Below, piece by piece: positions 36,194 through 48,754 of a stretch of 64,000 nucleotides of DNA. The stretch covers positions 1,674,001 through 1,738,000 of the forward strand of contig LUGG01000001.1 of NCBI GenBank assembly GCA_001683735.1, given 5' to 3'. Position 1 is the stretch's first letter, and the number at the start of each line of letters is the position of its first letter. The DNA comes from Grifola frondosa. Lineage: Eukaryota; Basidiomycota; Agaricomycetes; Polyporales; Grifolaceae. The notes under the pieces are model-generated. The model saw only the letters and a list, made by a program, of their open reading frames with translations. It did no database searches and had not been told where the DNA came from. Position numbers and translations under genes: made by a program.

Positions 36194-37696
36194 GTGGTAT
36201 TTCGTATACAAGCGGCGGGTATCGCATCTTGCATAGAGTCGGACTGGTGTCCGCGGTCACTTCCTTCTGCAGCGGCCGAGGCTGCGTTTCGTCTGGTCGT
36301 TCTTCTGCGACTTCGAAGTACGTTGACGGTTCGGCCCGGCTTCGCATCCAATGTTTGGGAACAGTGGTCAAAAGAGAAGAGCCTTGATGAAGACCTCGAG
36401 GTTGTGAATGGCCAAATAGTTCACGTCTGGTCCACTTTCCTTGAGATCGATCGTTCCGTTCAGGAGATAGAAGAGGCCTTATGGAGTGAATATCAAGTTG
36501 ACAGTGAAAGCTGCCGCAGTCTGCGAGGTGCGTTTGAGCAAATCTGTTTCTTGAACGTGTCTGAAATATTGCTCATAGTGGTTGATTTATTGGCGCAGGA
36601 GGATTCTCCGCCGAGTATTCTCAGCCATAGGATCGTGGTTCTCAGTTTGCTGAGGACGTGGATATACGGCCGTTCCGATGAACGCAGCAATTCTTCGACG
36701 GTTCGCCGACTACTCAGTATTACATTCGCCCTCGGTGAGTTGGTCACTCGATTTTGTGAGCGTTCAATTGACTGGACCGCGAAAGGGTGCTGCATGCTGT
36801 AGATCTTCTATCTTGGATCATTTACTTGAGTATATTCGCCCACTTCTTGTTGAGCCCTCCTACACGATCCTACCCTGCATCCTATCCTCTTAAACCCGCT
36901 GCTCGACAGATATATCTCATGAATTTTGTGTTGCAAGACTACTGCAGCCGTGGTCATTCTCGACCATCCCGCATATCTTCGTGCTATTGTGTTTTATCGC
37001 GTGTCTCCCATCGGTTTCCCTATTCTGATGGGGTTTCCTATGCTGTACTATTCTTCACATTTTCATGTCACATGATCGGGTTTCACCTCCCTTGTATCCG
37101 AATCCCATGTTCTTGTTTTCCTTCCAATGGGTCCTCCTTTGGCGTGTTAGTATGGCATAGTCTCTCGCGAATTCTCTACCCTGTTATCGCATTCTTCCTG
37201 CCGGCACTCCTCGTGTCCCTCTTCCTTCTATTTAGATCACTGGCGGATCTCGTCCGCTTTCTCGCAAGGAGGAAGCTGGCTTTTCGACCCTGCTCCAATG
37301 GAAAGCCGAGTCAATTTCCTCCTCCTCGCCACCTTTCTGCTCTTCATGCTGCTGGGTTCTTGGTTTATGCTCGTCCTGATCTACCCGTCATTATCGCCAC
37401 CGGATGGTTCTCTTCCTGTGCCTTGGGATCGATATTCAAGATCAGTAGGCTTGGAAGCACGCAGGGCCTTAGTCCGGATCTCCGTGGCGTATTCGACACC
37501 ATATCAGTTTCCCGCTCCTGTCAATCTCTTGCAACTGCTTGTCGTACGCCTACCTGCCGTTTTGGTGAGGCTGGTGTGGAGGAAGGAGCAAGTTGCGGCA
37601 CGGATGCAGGTTCTGAACAGAGTCTTGTGGAGGGTGACAATTGCTCCCGTAGCCTGTATTGTCGCGGGCTTGTGGCTTTGGGGATTGTCTAGATGA
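36194..37696 (+). CDS. Multi-pass membrane protein of unknown function
   Basis: I do not recognise a named family. The N-terminal half is soluble and helical: GFASNVWEQWSKEKSLDEDL, VHVWSTFLEIDRSVQEIEEA, then after an intron (36,528-36,579) VVDLLAQEDSPPSILSHRIV and LLRTWIYGRSDERSN. A second intron (36,736-36,803) joins ITFAL to DLLSWIIYLSIFAHFLLSPP. Later hydrophobic segments are YPVIAFFLPALLVSLFLLF, FLLLATFLLFMLLGSWFMLV and ITIAPVACIVAGLWLW-like, ending GLSR with TGA at 37,694-37,696. The frame must change around 37,230-37,300, probably a one-base fault or an unseen intron. At least four or five membrane spans are likely. It is divergent from TVP23. Confidence 0.5.
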
Positions 37697-38109
37697 AGAC
37701 GTGAGTGTCGTTTCTTTCTGTTGCGTGTGTCTCACTCGAGCCGGCAGATAGACAGCCTGTTTATAATAATGTGACATCATCTACACATTGAAGAGCATAC
37801 TCATTTATTACATTTGTATATTATTGTGTGAGACCGGAGGCCGTTAACGATCGAAATCGCTGTCTACTACGTCAGTTACTGCACATATCAACCATATCGA
37901 CAAAGTCGGACTTTAACTAGTCGTTGAATCTGGACGTGTACCATGTTGCTCATGTCACCTAAAGTCGTCAAGATACCGCCATGAGTTCTAGTCGAAGAAC
38001 TGGAAAACAGCCTCCTCCAAACGACGAAGACTCATATAACTGCTAGCCAAGTTGATGAAGACGTACCACGCCGCAGTCACAAACAAATGCGCCGTCTGCA
38101 TCTGCCCTA

Positions 38110-39866
38110 TCTACCCGGGTTTTACCATTCTATCATATTCCCTCTCTGACTACCCTATGTATCCGTGTCTTTGCCGAAAACCTGCAGGAGTTGTCGAAAG
38201 ATCCCGTGGTATGGAAGAACGTCCGATTATGGTTGAAGGAACTGCCCGATGGCTTGATCGTGAAGGTGTTCACGGTACTGAGACGAACTTGCCCAACGAT
38301 TCTGAGTAATGGGTTTATCGTAGCTGTATGTATTGCTATTCGTGGAGGTTATGCCACTGAACTCTTCGGGATCCAGCATTTCCTGCGTGGTCACGCTATC
38401 ACGCTAACTAGTGATCTGCCTGGCGTGAAACGGGACACCCCTTAGCAATTTCCAGTTCACCCTCGAGGAACACCTTGCGAGAGCTGGAGCTCAGCGGGTT
38501 TGAAAGATCACGGATGTCAATTTTGCGTCGGTAGTCTCAAAGCTGCCCTCGCTGCATGCTCTCATTTTACGGCGAGTTTTTTCTATCATACCGATGTGAG
38601 TTATGCTGAAGGGCCATGCTTTTAAAGCGGCTGCACGAAGGTAGGCCCGAAGACGGTGGAAGCCATAGTGAAACATTGCCCCGACCTCGAGGTCATCAAT
38701 TTGAATTACACTGCCGTGACGCCTATTTCTCTGGCTCCCCTCCTTCACAACTGTAAGGCTCTGCAGGTTCTCAAAGTAGCTGGGATTCCAAACTGGGTTC
38801 GTCACAGTCGTTCACCTGGAAGTCGTCATGCGTAATTAGTACTACCGTCACAGACCGACGCTACCTTCGGCAAACTCTGGTCTGCGCTGGACGTCGGTGA
38901 AGATTTCCGGCTGACGAACCTGTTGACACTGAATCTGCGTCAGAATGCGCTCAGTGATGCAGTGGTCAATCCTGTACTGTCAATCTGCCCGAACCTGAGG
39001 CGCTTGGACTTGTCTTTCACACTCGTTCTCCATCCGGCGTTGTCATTGAACGACAATACCGTCCTAGAGAAGTTGTCGCTTACGTCTACGAAAGTGTCAG
39101 GTCTTACATTACTGAACATCGTATCCCACCTTCCGAATATCAAGATACTGGCTATCGGAGCTCTGGGAGGAGGGCAGGGCTCGAGTGCGGCGATTTCGAA
39201 CACATCCGCAATGAACATGAGAGATCAAACTCTTCGCTCTCTGACAGATATGCTGGAGAAGTGTGCTAGTTTAGAGCGCGTCAGTTTGGTTGGCAACACG
39301 ATGCTGGGAACGACCGGGAGACAGAATAGTGCCATTGAGGATTTCATCCGTAGAGCGGGTAGGAGGTGCAAGGTGAGTGTCCGGGATATCTTACTGCTCA
39401 TTATGTCTGTGACCGCCGGTCGCTTTCAGAATCTGAACTTAGCTGGGATCTCGTCTCTACGCTCGTCGGACTTGCAGGGGCTATTAGCGGAAGACATCCA
39501 CCAAGGCGCGCCACAAATCCAATATCTGAACCTAAATAACACAATGGTGGATGATGATGCCGCGCCGTATATCGCTAGCTGTTCGTCCTTAAATACGCTG
39601 CAAGTGGCGGGCACGCGGTTAACAAGTTAGCATAAGGCTTTACCGTGCGTCTACCGTCTGATTTTGCTTGGTATAGGTGCCGGTCTGTTTCCGATCATCG
39701 ATGCTTGCACGGAATTAGAGAAACTTGATCTTACGAGCTGTCGAGGCGTCGGCGTGGTTGACAGGCGACGATTCTTCGAGGTACATATTGCTTTGTTCGT
39801 TTCACCATAAGTTAAGATTCTGAGGAGGGTTATTAGGTTTGGGAGCAAGATTGGAAAAATCGGTAA
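38110..39866 (+). CDS. Leucine-rich-repeat (F-box/LRR-like) protein
   Basis: The first supported exon contains LTTLCIRVFAENLQELSKDP and VVWKNVRLWLKELPDGLIVK, resembling the region after an F-box; I find no convincing start codon in that frame, so the true 5' end is unknown. Leucine-rich repeats follow: LRELELSGFE, LPSLHALILRGCTKVGPKTV, CPDLEVINLNYTAVTPISLA, LLTLNLRQNALSDAVVNPVL, CPNLRRLDLSFTL, LEKLSLTSTKVSG, LERVSLVGNTMLG, IQYLNLNNTMVDDDAAPYIA and LEKLDLTSCRGVGVVDRRRF. The final intron leads to WEQDWKNR and TAA at 39,864-39,866. The repeats fit the cysteine-containing subtype seen in Fbxl/Amn1/Rad7 proteins. A role in substrate recognition by an SCF-type ligase is possible but not shown. Confidence 0.62.
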
Positions 39867-40004
39867 CCAGATAGCATGACGGCTTATCATTCTTCCTGGA
39901 GATAAATTGTTTTACATCGGTTTTCTACTGAATTTCACAAGAATTTCATGATCAAGACCAACATTTACAAGAATCTTGCGAGAGACCGATCTGAGGAAAC
40001 ACTT

Positions 40005-43000
40005 TTAGTTAGGGAGGCATTGAGAATAGTCTATTGTGTGAAATTCAGTGATGTTTTCCGTGCCTCTCAAATGACAACCACTTACAATCATTCGACACTG
40101 TGCACGTCGAACCACCTGGACAGAGAGAGATGTCAGTCAATCATTTGTATTGGATGCGAGGGTCATCTTACTGGCACAAGCTGTGGGACCGGTCCACCCT
40201 ATACCTCCACACTGACCCCAGACGCCTGCCACAGTAGAGGGAGTGGACGATGGTGCAGAGCTAGAAGGGGAAGCAGAGGATGACTGCGAACTGCTGGAGG
40301 AAGAAGCTGGGGACGAGGCTGAAGACGAGGAAGACGACGTCGGGGCAGACGTAGAGGATGACGCTGGAGCAGTAGCAGTTGGAGCAGGAGCAGCACCAGA
40401 GGCGTCTCCATAGAAAATTCCACGACCGTTAGTACCGATGTAGACCCTAAGGAAGATTTTGGTAAGAGTTGCAGACATCGTGCAGCGTAGAGGAGCAGAA
40501 TAAAGGTTCGTCGCTCACCGGCCATAGATCCTAGGGTCGGCAGTGAGGCAGTTTGAGCTTGCGGAGCCAAACCCGTGAGTGGCGTCGTTAATCTGGACCC
40601 AGTTGACACCAGCATCATCAGATCTGAAGTAGCCTACGCCACCGATGTTCGCTGCTGCAAAGACAGCGGGATACCCGCCCGCAGTTTTCGACGCACCAAG
40701 GGCGATGGCCCAAGCCTGAGAAACACTAGAGATGGAGCTGAAAGTCGTGCCACTATTGGTGGAGTGGAACAAGCCCATGTCCGTGGAAACCCAGACATCG
40801 CCGGTCACGTTGGGATGGACGACAACTTTGAAAGGAGAGGTGGAAGAACCAAGGGAACCCTGTACGACGAAAGTATTCCCGCCATCAACGGAGAGGTAGA
40901 ACTCCGAGCCAGAAGCGCCATAGAAGATTGAGTTATTCTTCTTGTCAGAGGCAATCGCTGCATCCGAGGGAAGAGAAGGAACCGAAACAAAGGAGTTGGT
41001 GTATTGCGAAACCTGCACGCCGTTGGCGGACGTACGCCAGAGGACCGTATCGCCGTTAGCGGATATAGCGACCTGCAAATCGCCAATCAGCAACGAGAAC
41101 GAACTACATTAACTTGCAAGCCTAACCTTGCCTCCCGAAACATCATCGGCAGCGCCATAATCTTGAGACCTGCGCATCAAATATGAGCAAAAACTCTGCA
41201 TATATGTAATCTCTTCATATATACCAGGTGGTGCCAGAGTCAGTTGAAATGGCGACTTGCTTTCCAGCAGAACCGTCTGAGGTTGTCCCAATGCGAACAA
41301 TGGTAGTTGGCACGTTTCCAGCGTAGTCGACGTCAGCGGAGGTTGACCAAGCGGGGTTGGAGAAAGACACCTGCGGAGGAGTGTCGAGGTCGTTGTGAAC
41401 GAAACCTATCAAAAGCAAACAGCATGAGGCAAGATCATATTTGACCATCATAGGCGGCGTACCGTCAACGTCGCCAACAGCAGAAATCAGGTGTGGACCA
41501 ACGGGAGGCGAGATCAAATTTTGAATGGAGGTCTCTTCAATGCCGTCCGCCAATGACTTTAGTGTGATGTTGCGCGACGCGCCCGTATCCCACTTAAGGA
41601 GATCATGTCCACCCAAAATGGTCTCTCCGGTGCCGTATAGCCAATGGTTCGAGTCGAAGGGGTCGATAGATAGTCCCTCCATCATCCACCCGATTTGCAG
41701 CGTGAAAGCAGTTATAGTCGCATCCGGTCCCATCCATGGCGCTAACGAGTCATCATACTTGTAGTATCGGTTGAGCGTCGGATAGTCCTCCCACTCCCAA
41801 AGTCCAGTCCAGGTGGCGCCGCCGTCAGTGGAGCGGAAAATTTGCCCATCTGGCCACCAAGAGTTCAGGGCGGCCACCATGATGGTACCAGGCTGCTGTG
41901 CGTCGACCGCGACACCACTATTCCCATGTCAGTTAACTCTAACAATGAAAAGAATAACAATAGTACCCAAAACCGAAATAAAGGTCGCCTTATTATTGTG
42001 CTGGTTATCAGCCTGGTGAAATAAGTAATAGTGCACGGACATACTTCCGGAAACCGGTGTAATGTCGGTCCATGCGCCAGAGGTGATGTTGTACTTGAAG
42101 ACGCTACCCTGTTGACAACCATCATGTCAATATATGTTCATGCAATACTATGAGTGTACTCACCAATGTACCGTCATAAGGACCAGCACCATTCGAGTAA
42201 GAAATATACAGGGATTTCTCCGCTGCAGACAGAATACCCTTGTGAGGAATGAAGGTGTTGTTTTGACCGGCTACAGCGCCCCCTGAATACAAGAAGACAA
42301 TTTTAGTCTAACAACAACAATAACAAAGCGCATATCAAATCTAGACTCACAAGTAGCGCCTGCATCGTTAGAAACAAAAATGTTGTTTGTGCCGTTGTTT
42401 GCGACTCCCACGAAGATGCGGGGAGTAGCGTTGCCGCTCGAGCCGGAGGTTGAGTCGAATGTGACCCAGGACAGTCCTATGATATCACTATTGTAGCCGG
42501 ACGTGTCCGTGGGGTCAGGTACATATGTTCCTATTTCAGGCTGTGTGAGCATCAAGGTCGATTTCGGAATGCGTGAAATGACGCACCGACGCTGGGGAAG
42601 TTCGTGACTTGCGTCCACGATGTCCCATAATTGGTCGACTTCCAAAGACCATGACCGCTGCGAGCGCCAAAGTACAGGATGTTGTTGCTGTTAGGATCAA
42701 CAGCCAAGCGCTTCAACACACGAGATATTCAGCTCCGAGAAGGTCTATAATAATGATATTCACGCGCACCTCTCCCATGCCACGACCTGGCATATTGCCG
42801 CCAACCTTAAATGGCAGAACCGAAGGAGTGAACGTCTTGCCCTGATCAGTAGAAATGAGGATCTGGCCATTGTTTGGATCCCAGGAGTTCGTGTACATCC
42901 CGGTTGCCTGCGTGCGTCGTTAATATTGGATCACGAACATCGCATCGTAAAGCATGGTGCACTCACTAAATAGAGACGATCGATATCCACCGGGTCGGTA

Positions 43001-43278
43001 GCGAGGGCATCGACACCCCAATAGTTCCAACGCGCATTGTCGACGAAGTCGAGTAAGGGCGTCCACGTCTCGTTTGAGTTCATGATGTATGCTCCACCAA
43101 TGTCCGTGCGGGCATATACAAGGCCTTGCTTGGATGGATTGAAGATGATGTTAGGGACGAAACCGCCACCTCCACCGATCTTGACATTCTTCCAGGTGTA
43201 TATCTGTGATGAAACTGCAGAAACAAATGAGAAGACCGCTGGCAGTGTGAACACCGCAAGGAGCGTCAACCGGAACAT
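40005..43278 (-). CDS. GH74 xyloglucanase with C-terminal CBM1
   Basis: Secreted hemicellulase of glycoside hydrolase family 74. ATG 43,278 starts a signal peptide (MFRLTLLAVFTLPAVFSFVS). The two seven-bladed propellers contain many BNR-like repeats (ISTDQGKTF, STDGGATW, STDSGTTW, SVDGGNTF, DDAGVNW). The candidate catalytic Asp59 lies in YARTDIGGAY, and a second in the ISAVGDVDG block near 41,465. Other family marks are WNYWGVDALATDPVD, GNMPGRGMGE and WMMEGLSIDPFDSNHWLYGT. An Ala/Ser/Thr-Pro linker (about 40,250-40,400) precedes a fungal CBM1: VWGQCGGIGWTGPTACAS, then STCTVSND and YYSQCLPN, joined by two introns to a TAA at 40,005-40,007. The gene has at least ten introns and no frame fault that I can see. 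It would bind cellulose and cleave xyloglucan in plant cell walls. Confidence 0.92.
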
Positions 43279-44733
43279 AGTTGCTTAACCGTTGGGCACT
43301 AGTCCACAGATGAGCCGGCTCTGCTTTATAGAATTTGAGAAGCCATGGAGGAGAGGTCGGTTGCACTTACCAGGTCAATGCATCCAGCAAATGCGGCGGG
43401 CCGTCAACAGACACCGAAGAAATTGCGGTTCCGAAGAATAGACAGCAGCAGCGGGCGCGGATGTGACACGTTAAGACATGAGGTGTATTCCATGGCTCCG
43501 ACATGAAGAAGAAATGCCGAAGTTTAGACTTAGGACCTTGCCCCGAAGCTGTGCCGCGTCTCTGTAGCATCGATCAGTAATAATAGCAGATCCTTTGGCC
43601 GTGAACGTGATGAAATGTCTCGTGCGCTGGAAGACATGAGCTCAAAATTGCATGTGTTATTGAGAGACAGTCTTTAGAACAGAGACGCCAGAGATAGAAA
43701 CTTAATTGCATATTCCAGAAGCCCAGGATCTATGTTGCACGAAGCATACAGGTAAGCAGGGACTTCCCATAGAAGATCACGACGGACGCGCGAACGGGCC
43801 GTTCGGAGATTTTGCATGTGCACATTGGACACAGGTTTAGAGCAAGTTTTCAAGAGAAGTAGCTTTAACGGTATCGCGGAGATGCTTGTATATCAAGAGA
43901 CGAGGCACAGGCTTGTCTGTCCAACCAGAGAAAAGGCCATACTGCAATTAGACAAGACCACAAGGGAGGCAGGGAGAGGTAGGTCAGTTGACCCATGTGC
44001 AGGAAAACGCCACAATGCTCGCGATGTTGGCGAACCACATGTATCATCCGGAACGTACGATAAGTTTCGCCGTGGCATCAGTGATGAAAGTTCTGACGAC
44101 CTCTTCAATGTACTTCAGGTGCAACGCTACATCGACCACAGTACTAGTGAGTAAGAATGCAACTGATAGGCGGCGGACTAGAGTCTGTACTGACAAATAT
44201 CTGCTAGACCGGCGCCTGGGCCGACTAGTTGAACACCGCGATGATGATAACGAGGCACCTGAATTTTGATACCCGAGGCCTTATACAATTCAGCACGAAC
44301 TTTATATTCCCACTGCATAACTTGAGTACTGAATCGTTGAGGCAACAAGGCTTCAAGCATGAAAGGATTGAAGGTGAAGTCAGCTGCTGTGATTTGGAAC
44401 ACGACAGGTCACAATACATCATAACTCACGTGACATGATTGCCATGACAGATGTCACAATCGATCGCTGCTGTCACGAATCTCATGATCGCACGCATGAG
44501 GCAACTATGAGGCAACGCCCTTATTCCGAAAATGGAAATTATACCTTATAAGGCAGTCCATGTGTGGACCGCTTCGTTCTAGTGGTGACGCCCACAAGGC
44601 AAAGCTGGTACAAAGCTTTTGAATCAAAATGCACGCTTTGGCCCCATCTCCCCTTTCTTCACTACCACTACCACCCCCGCTGCATCCTCCGTGATTTTAT
44701 CCATCCCTCATCCACACATTGCTTTGACAGTTC
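43279..44733. other. 1.45 kb interval without a recognised gene
   Basis: Only short ORFs with no known motifs are found here. A minus-strand stretch near 43,990-44,400 shows hydrophobic and ordinary-looking peptide text (for example VVDVALHLKYIEEVVRTFIT) that could be a gene relic, but stops interrupt it. A palindromic TCACGTGA lies at 44,426-44,433 with TGACA/TGTCA elements beside it. It may belong to the promoter of the kinase-like gene at 44,734. Confidence 0.35.
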
Positions 44734-47698
44734 AATGTCTGAGTCGATGCAGCCTTCTTACCTGTCTGCTACATGTGGCGTCTCAATGATGAGACGCCAC
44801 ACCAGCTATGGACCGTCCGCCACCGTTGCTGCTACCAACATCTTGCGTCCAAGGACTGTACGGGAGTCTCTTCTTGAGGCAGAGCACTCTATTTTCCCCC
44901 GCGTACTCACTGCGACATATATTCCGCCACCGCCAACGCCACAGCGTCCGCGAGTTGTCCACGCCACGCCACAGCAGCTGCGTGACGATGTCGACTGGGA
45001 CATCAAACCACAGGTAGCTTATATTGACTCTTAGCCTTCATGCCACGTCTAAACGTCTCCTTCCCAGCCGGAGAAAGATGATAACGCCGGAAAGCCTCCG
45101 GAGAAAGGCGAACCAATACCTTCAACATTACTACGCGCCACGGTTTATGAGCCGTTCGGGAATTTTGCTTGGGCCGTCGGGCTCCCCATGGAAGATATTG
45201 TGGAGGGAGAGGAGCTCGGTTGTAAGTCGACAACTTCCTCCTCGCCACACGCTGTTCATACTCATGGGCTGCTAAATAGGTGGCGCTATGTGCAGGGCAA
45301 CTCTTAACACAGGAAAATTGGGTAAACGCAAGATTACATACGTCTGCAGAACGTGAGTATTGAGTGTACTGGTTCATTCATGCCGCTACTGACCCGTGAA
45401 TTTTTCAGTTGGCCCCATCGAACTCAGCACAAGTGGCGAGGATTCTACGCTGAGGTATGTCTTCCCTTTGACGTACTGTCGATGCCAAACTGAGCCGTTC
45501 AACAGCTTGCGCTCTATAAATGCCACACCTTCCTCCGAGACTTGCAAGGAGACGTTATTCCCTATATCATCAATGTATACAACGACGTAGTAGGCATCCA
45601 TATCGCGATGCAACCGCCGCACGAGGTGTTCTGGATCGAGGCGTCCCCAGATATACCTGATGTTCTCAAGGAGCGCGTCATAGAGGCGTACGAGAAGATC
45701 CATGCCAGGGGTATCGTACACGGCGACGCGGAGCTGCGCCACATGCTTATCGGTGCCGACGCCAGGGTCACTATCCTCGATTTCCAGGAGAGTATTTCCA
45801 CCGTCCCCGTGGCCTCTGTAGGGCTGCGCAAGGCGATGCCCGAAGACTTCGCGAAGGAGATGCGGAGGGTGAAATACAAGCTCGATTATCAGGGCGCTCG
45901 CGCTCGTGAGTGGGCCAAGGTGCATCGAGCTGGTGAGCGGGAGAGGTATCGGAGGGAGCACCGCGTTGTGGTGGGCAACTCCTACATCGAAGGTCCGGAC
46001 CCTGGTCCTCCTCTCCCGGAAGACGTTGTGGAGCCTCCCATCAACTACCAAGAGTTCCAGTATTACTGGTGCCAGACTGACAACGCGAAGCCCAGGAGGT
46101 ATATGGCTCCTGGACAGACACGGGAGTCGGTAGACGAGGCGATCGACGGATTTCTCAACATCCTCGTAGCATTGGATGAGAAGAGGGCTACGAGAAATAA
46201 CCTCATCCCGGGTACCAGCACTGAGAAGACGGTAGCATCGGGCTCATCCGACCCATCTCGCTCTTCATCCAAGCGTCGCCGTCACGGTTCTGAGGAGCCT
46301 GCCGAGAGGCCAAAAGAAGAAACATCGCAAACGATCTCATTCTGACGCGTCATCTTCTCGGCAGCATCACACGTCGGAGCCCGCACAATCAGAGCGCCAG
46401 CTGCGCGACTTACCTTTTAAGGGTACGTTTTCTCCGCTGCTTTATGTTACGTGACTAACGAACATTGATGACATCCAGTCAAGTCAAGATCATATTCAGA
46501 ATGTACGGCGGGTGACCTCCCTACGGCGTCATCCTCATCCGCGCCCGCCAAGCCAATCATTGTGCACGACTATGTGGACTATGACGGCCCACGTGCTAAG
46601 TACGTGCCTCATCCTCCGACAGAGATGAGGATGGCGATGGAGCGCATGAGATGGGTCCGTATGGAGAACGCCGAGGAGTGCGCCCGCCAGGGGCTTCCAT
46701 ATTATCGTGGCGATGCCCTCGTAATACAAGCCCCGAGCTTCAAGCGGCGTGTTCCGAAGGGCCAGAGCATATCGATGGGCGGGCTCAAGCGCAAGCGAGA
46801 GAAATGGGAGGATCGGGTGCATATCGCTTATCCCAGCGTCCGCGAGGTTCAGGGGAGGGTGAAGCGGCCACCCGTCGAAGATAACAGCTCGGACGGAGAA
46901 GACCGGGCGGTGCAATTCCGTTCGCAAGAGGAAGTGCGCTACTTTACAAATGAGCCACGGGATGATTCGCCGCCGCCTGAGGCTGGTCCCAGCACAGCGT
47001 CGTCCTATCCTCATCGCCGTCGTTCGGCGCAGCCTCGCCGCGGAGTATTGCGCAAGTCGAAGCCGGTGAAGACCATCGACTACCATAAGAGTCAGTGGAC
47101 GGCCGAAGAGGACCTCTTGCTCTCGCCCAAGCTGGGCCCTCAGAGCGTCGAGATACCAGAGAACGCGACGTTCCTGCCCTTCCTGGGCGCGATTCAGCGC
47201 CGATACGATGATGCTGCCCTGAGTACTGCACCGTCTACGCCACTTGCGCCATCAGCCGCTGATTCAGCTGCTGTTATGGCATACCTCGCTCCGGAAAGGA
47301 TACTGTCAGACCTCCAGGCTGCGGCTGGGCCAAGCACACCAGAGAAGCTCGCGGACGGTTTCGCTCCGAGGGTGATTTCGTCTCTTCCGAGCCAGGAGCC
47401 GATTGCGTCAGGATCGTCGTCGAGGTCCACACACTCCCACCATCGTCATCATGACCATCATCGTCACCACAGTTCGTCGAATCGCTCTCGGAACAGGTCT
47501 GAGCGCCGCGAGCAGTCGAAGCCTTATCACATTCCACACCGCCGGCGACACTTGTTCATGCCGGGAGGCGAGCCCTCCGAATCTGAGGAGGAGGTATTCG
47601 TGGAGAGCCTGCTCCACCGGAAGACGGCAGGGAAGCATTCGCGAGCGAAGGACGAGAGTCCAAGTCTGCTGAGCTGGCTATTCGGGTGGTGGCGGTGA
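44734..47698 (+). CDS. Long kinase-like protein with degenerate catalytic motifs and His/Arg-rich tail
   Basis: ATG 44,734 (MSESMQPSYLSATCG). After several short introns the frame gives TWPHRTQHKWRGFYAELALY and KCHTFLRDLQGDVIPYII. A kinase-like C-lobe follows with RVIEAYEKIHARGIVHGDAE and VTILDFQESIS. HGD stands where HRD is usual and the catalytic Asp is kept. The following Asn is replaced (DAELRH), and DFG is DFQ. No clear glycine loop or VAIK lysine is seen, so it is probably a pseudokinase or a RIO-like divergent kinase. One extra A in the run 46,312-46,315 breaks the frame; removing it continues KKKHRKRSHSDASSS. Then, after an intron at about 46,422-46,479, comes VKSRSYSECTAGD and a long basic, low-complexity tail including THSHHRHHDHHRHH. 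It stops at 47,696-47,698. Nuclear location is suggested by basic clusters. Confidence 0.6.
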
Positions 47699-48754
47699 GC
47701 GAAGCGAGGTGTGGCGAAATGAACACTTTAGCCTGTTTGTCGTATATACGGTTGTCACGGACATGTATCTCTCTGCGTTGGATCGGTTTCAAGAATGTCT
47801 TTGGGTGCGCGCCTGCGCGCAGTCGTCACCATCTTGCCATCCTGTTCCTGAGACTTGGCGGCGCAGATAAGTGCATGACCATGTCACACGACACGAGGAA
47901 CCTCTGTTTTGAGTCTGTAAAGACTCTAGTCCTTCTTGCCTGGTACGCGTGTTCAGATCTTGTGCGAACAGTGAGCGCTGAGCCCCTAAGTACTTGTGAA
48001 TTTTGCTCGAGGCCTCTAGATGTGCGTCCATATGCATTAGAGTCTCCGTCGACAACCGTCGAAATTTTCGGATCCGTCTTGTTGGTTCTGGGACGTTCGA
48101 TCACTGTTCGATCAAATTGCTTATCGCTGGTGGTTGTACTCCTTGCGAGCATTTGCGAGCGGGACGGGAATTTGAGAAAATTGGCACGCTGCGGTAGTAG
48201 TACGCCAGGTCAATGCTATGTATGCAGAGCAATATTCCCAGCGGATGGGGAACAAGACCGGGACATGAGAGTTTAGTTGCGAGGATATGGTAAGATATCC
48301 CCCGTGATATTCCCCGCATTATGTTATCTTATCTCATTCGATTTCCCGAACGGGACATTTGTTTACGCGCTCCACCAATTTCGCTCTGGCCTGTCCACCA
48401 ACATGTCCCACCGCCCGCGACAGTACGACTCGTATACCGTCTTTTCCACAAATCTCGGAGAAGAGAAGGATGGCTTTGATAGGGAGGGCTGGATGCTTCC
48501 GGTCTTCGATAAGCTGCGGTGCCTGTGGATGGCAAGCGCTGGTGCAAGCGCCGCCATTGACAGATCTTCATCCTGGCACAATTTTTTAGCGTCTGTACCG
48601 ACCGTGGTGCGGCCTGGCGCCCGCCCGTCCGCACGCGGATGGTATAAAGCCCGTCTCCCCGACTCCATTTGGTTTCTTGAGGCTCCGCCCTTGACTTCAT
48701 TGTCGTCTCACCAGTCTCCCATCTTTCCTCCTCCCCATTCTACTGCTGTCAACA
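47699..48754. other. Intergenic region with TATA box before the permease gene
   Basis: No supported gene. TATAAA at 48,643-48,648 lies 107 bp before the permease ATG (48,755) with a C/T-rich stretch (48,690-48,745) between them, a classical fungal promoter layout. The 196-residue plus-strand frame at 47,686-48,276 has no domain and starts within the preceding gene; I do not accept it. Confidence 0.5.

Noticed and set aside
36787..37692. 301-residue open frame taken as one gene
   Set aside because: Only its first part is supported, as an exon of the membrane protein joined by an intron at 36,736-36,803; the last part is better read in a different frame ending at 37,696.
43816..44154. 112-residue plus-strand frame
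   Set aside because: No domain, signal peptide or splice support; left as part of an unexplained interval.
47686..48276. 196-residue plus-strand frame after the kinase-like gene
   Set aside because: No domain or splice logic, and it overlaps the stop region of the previous gene; consistent with chance.
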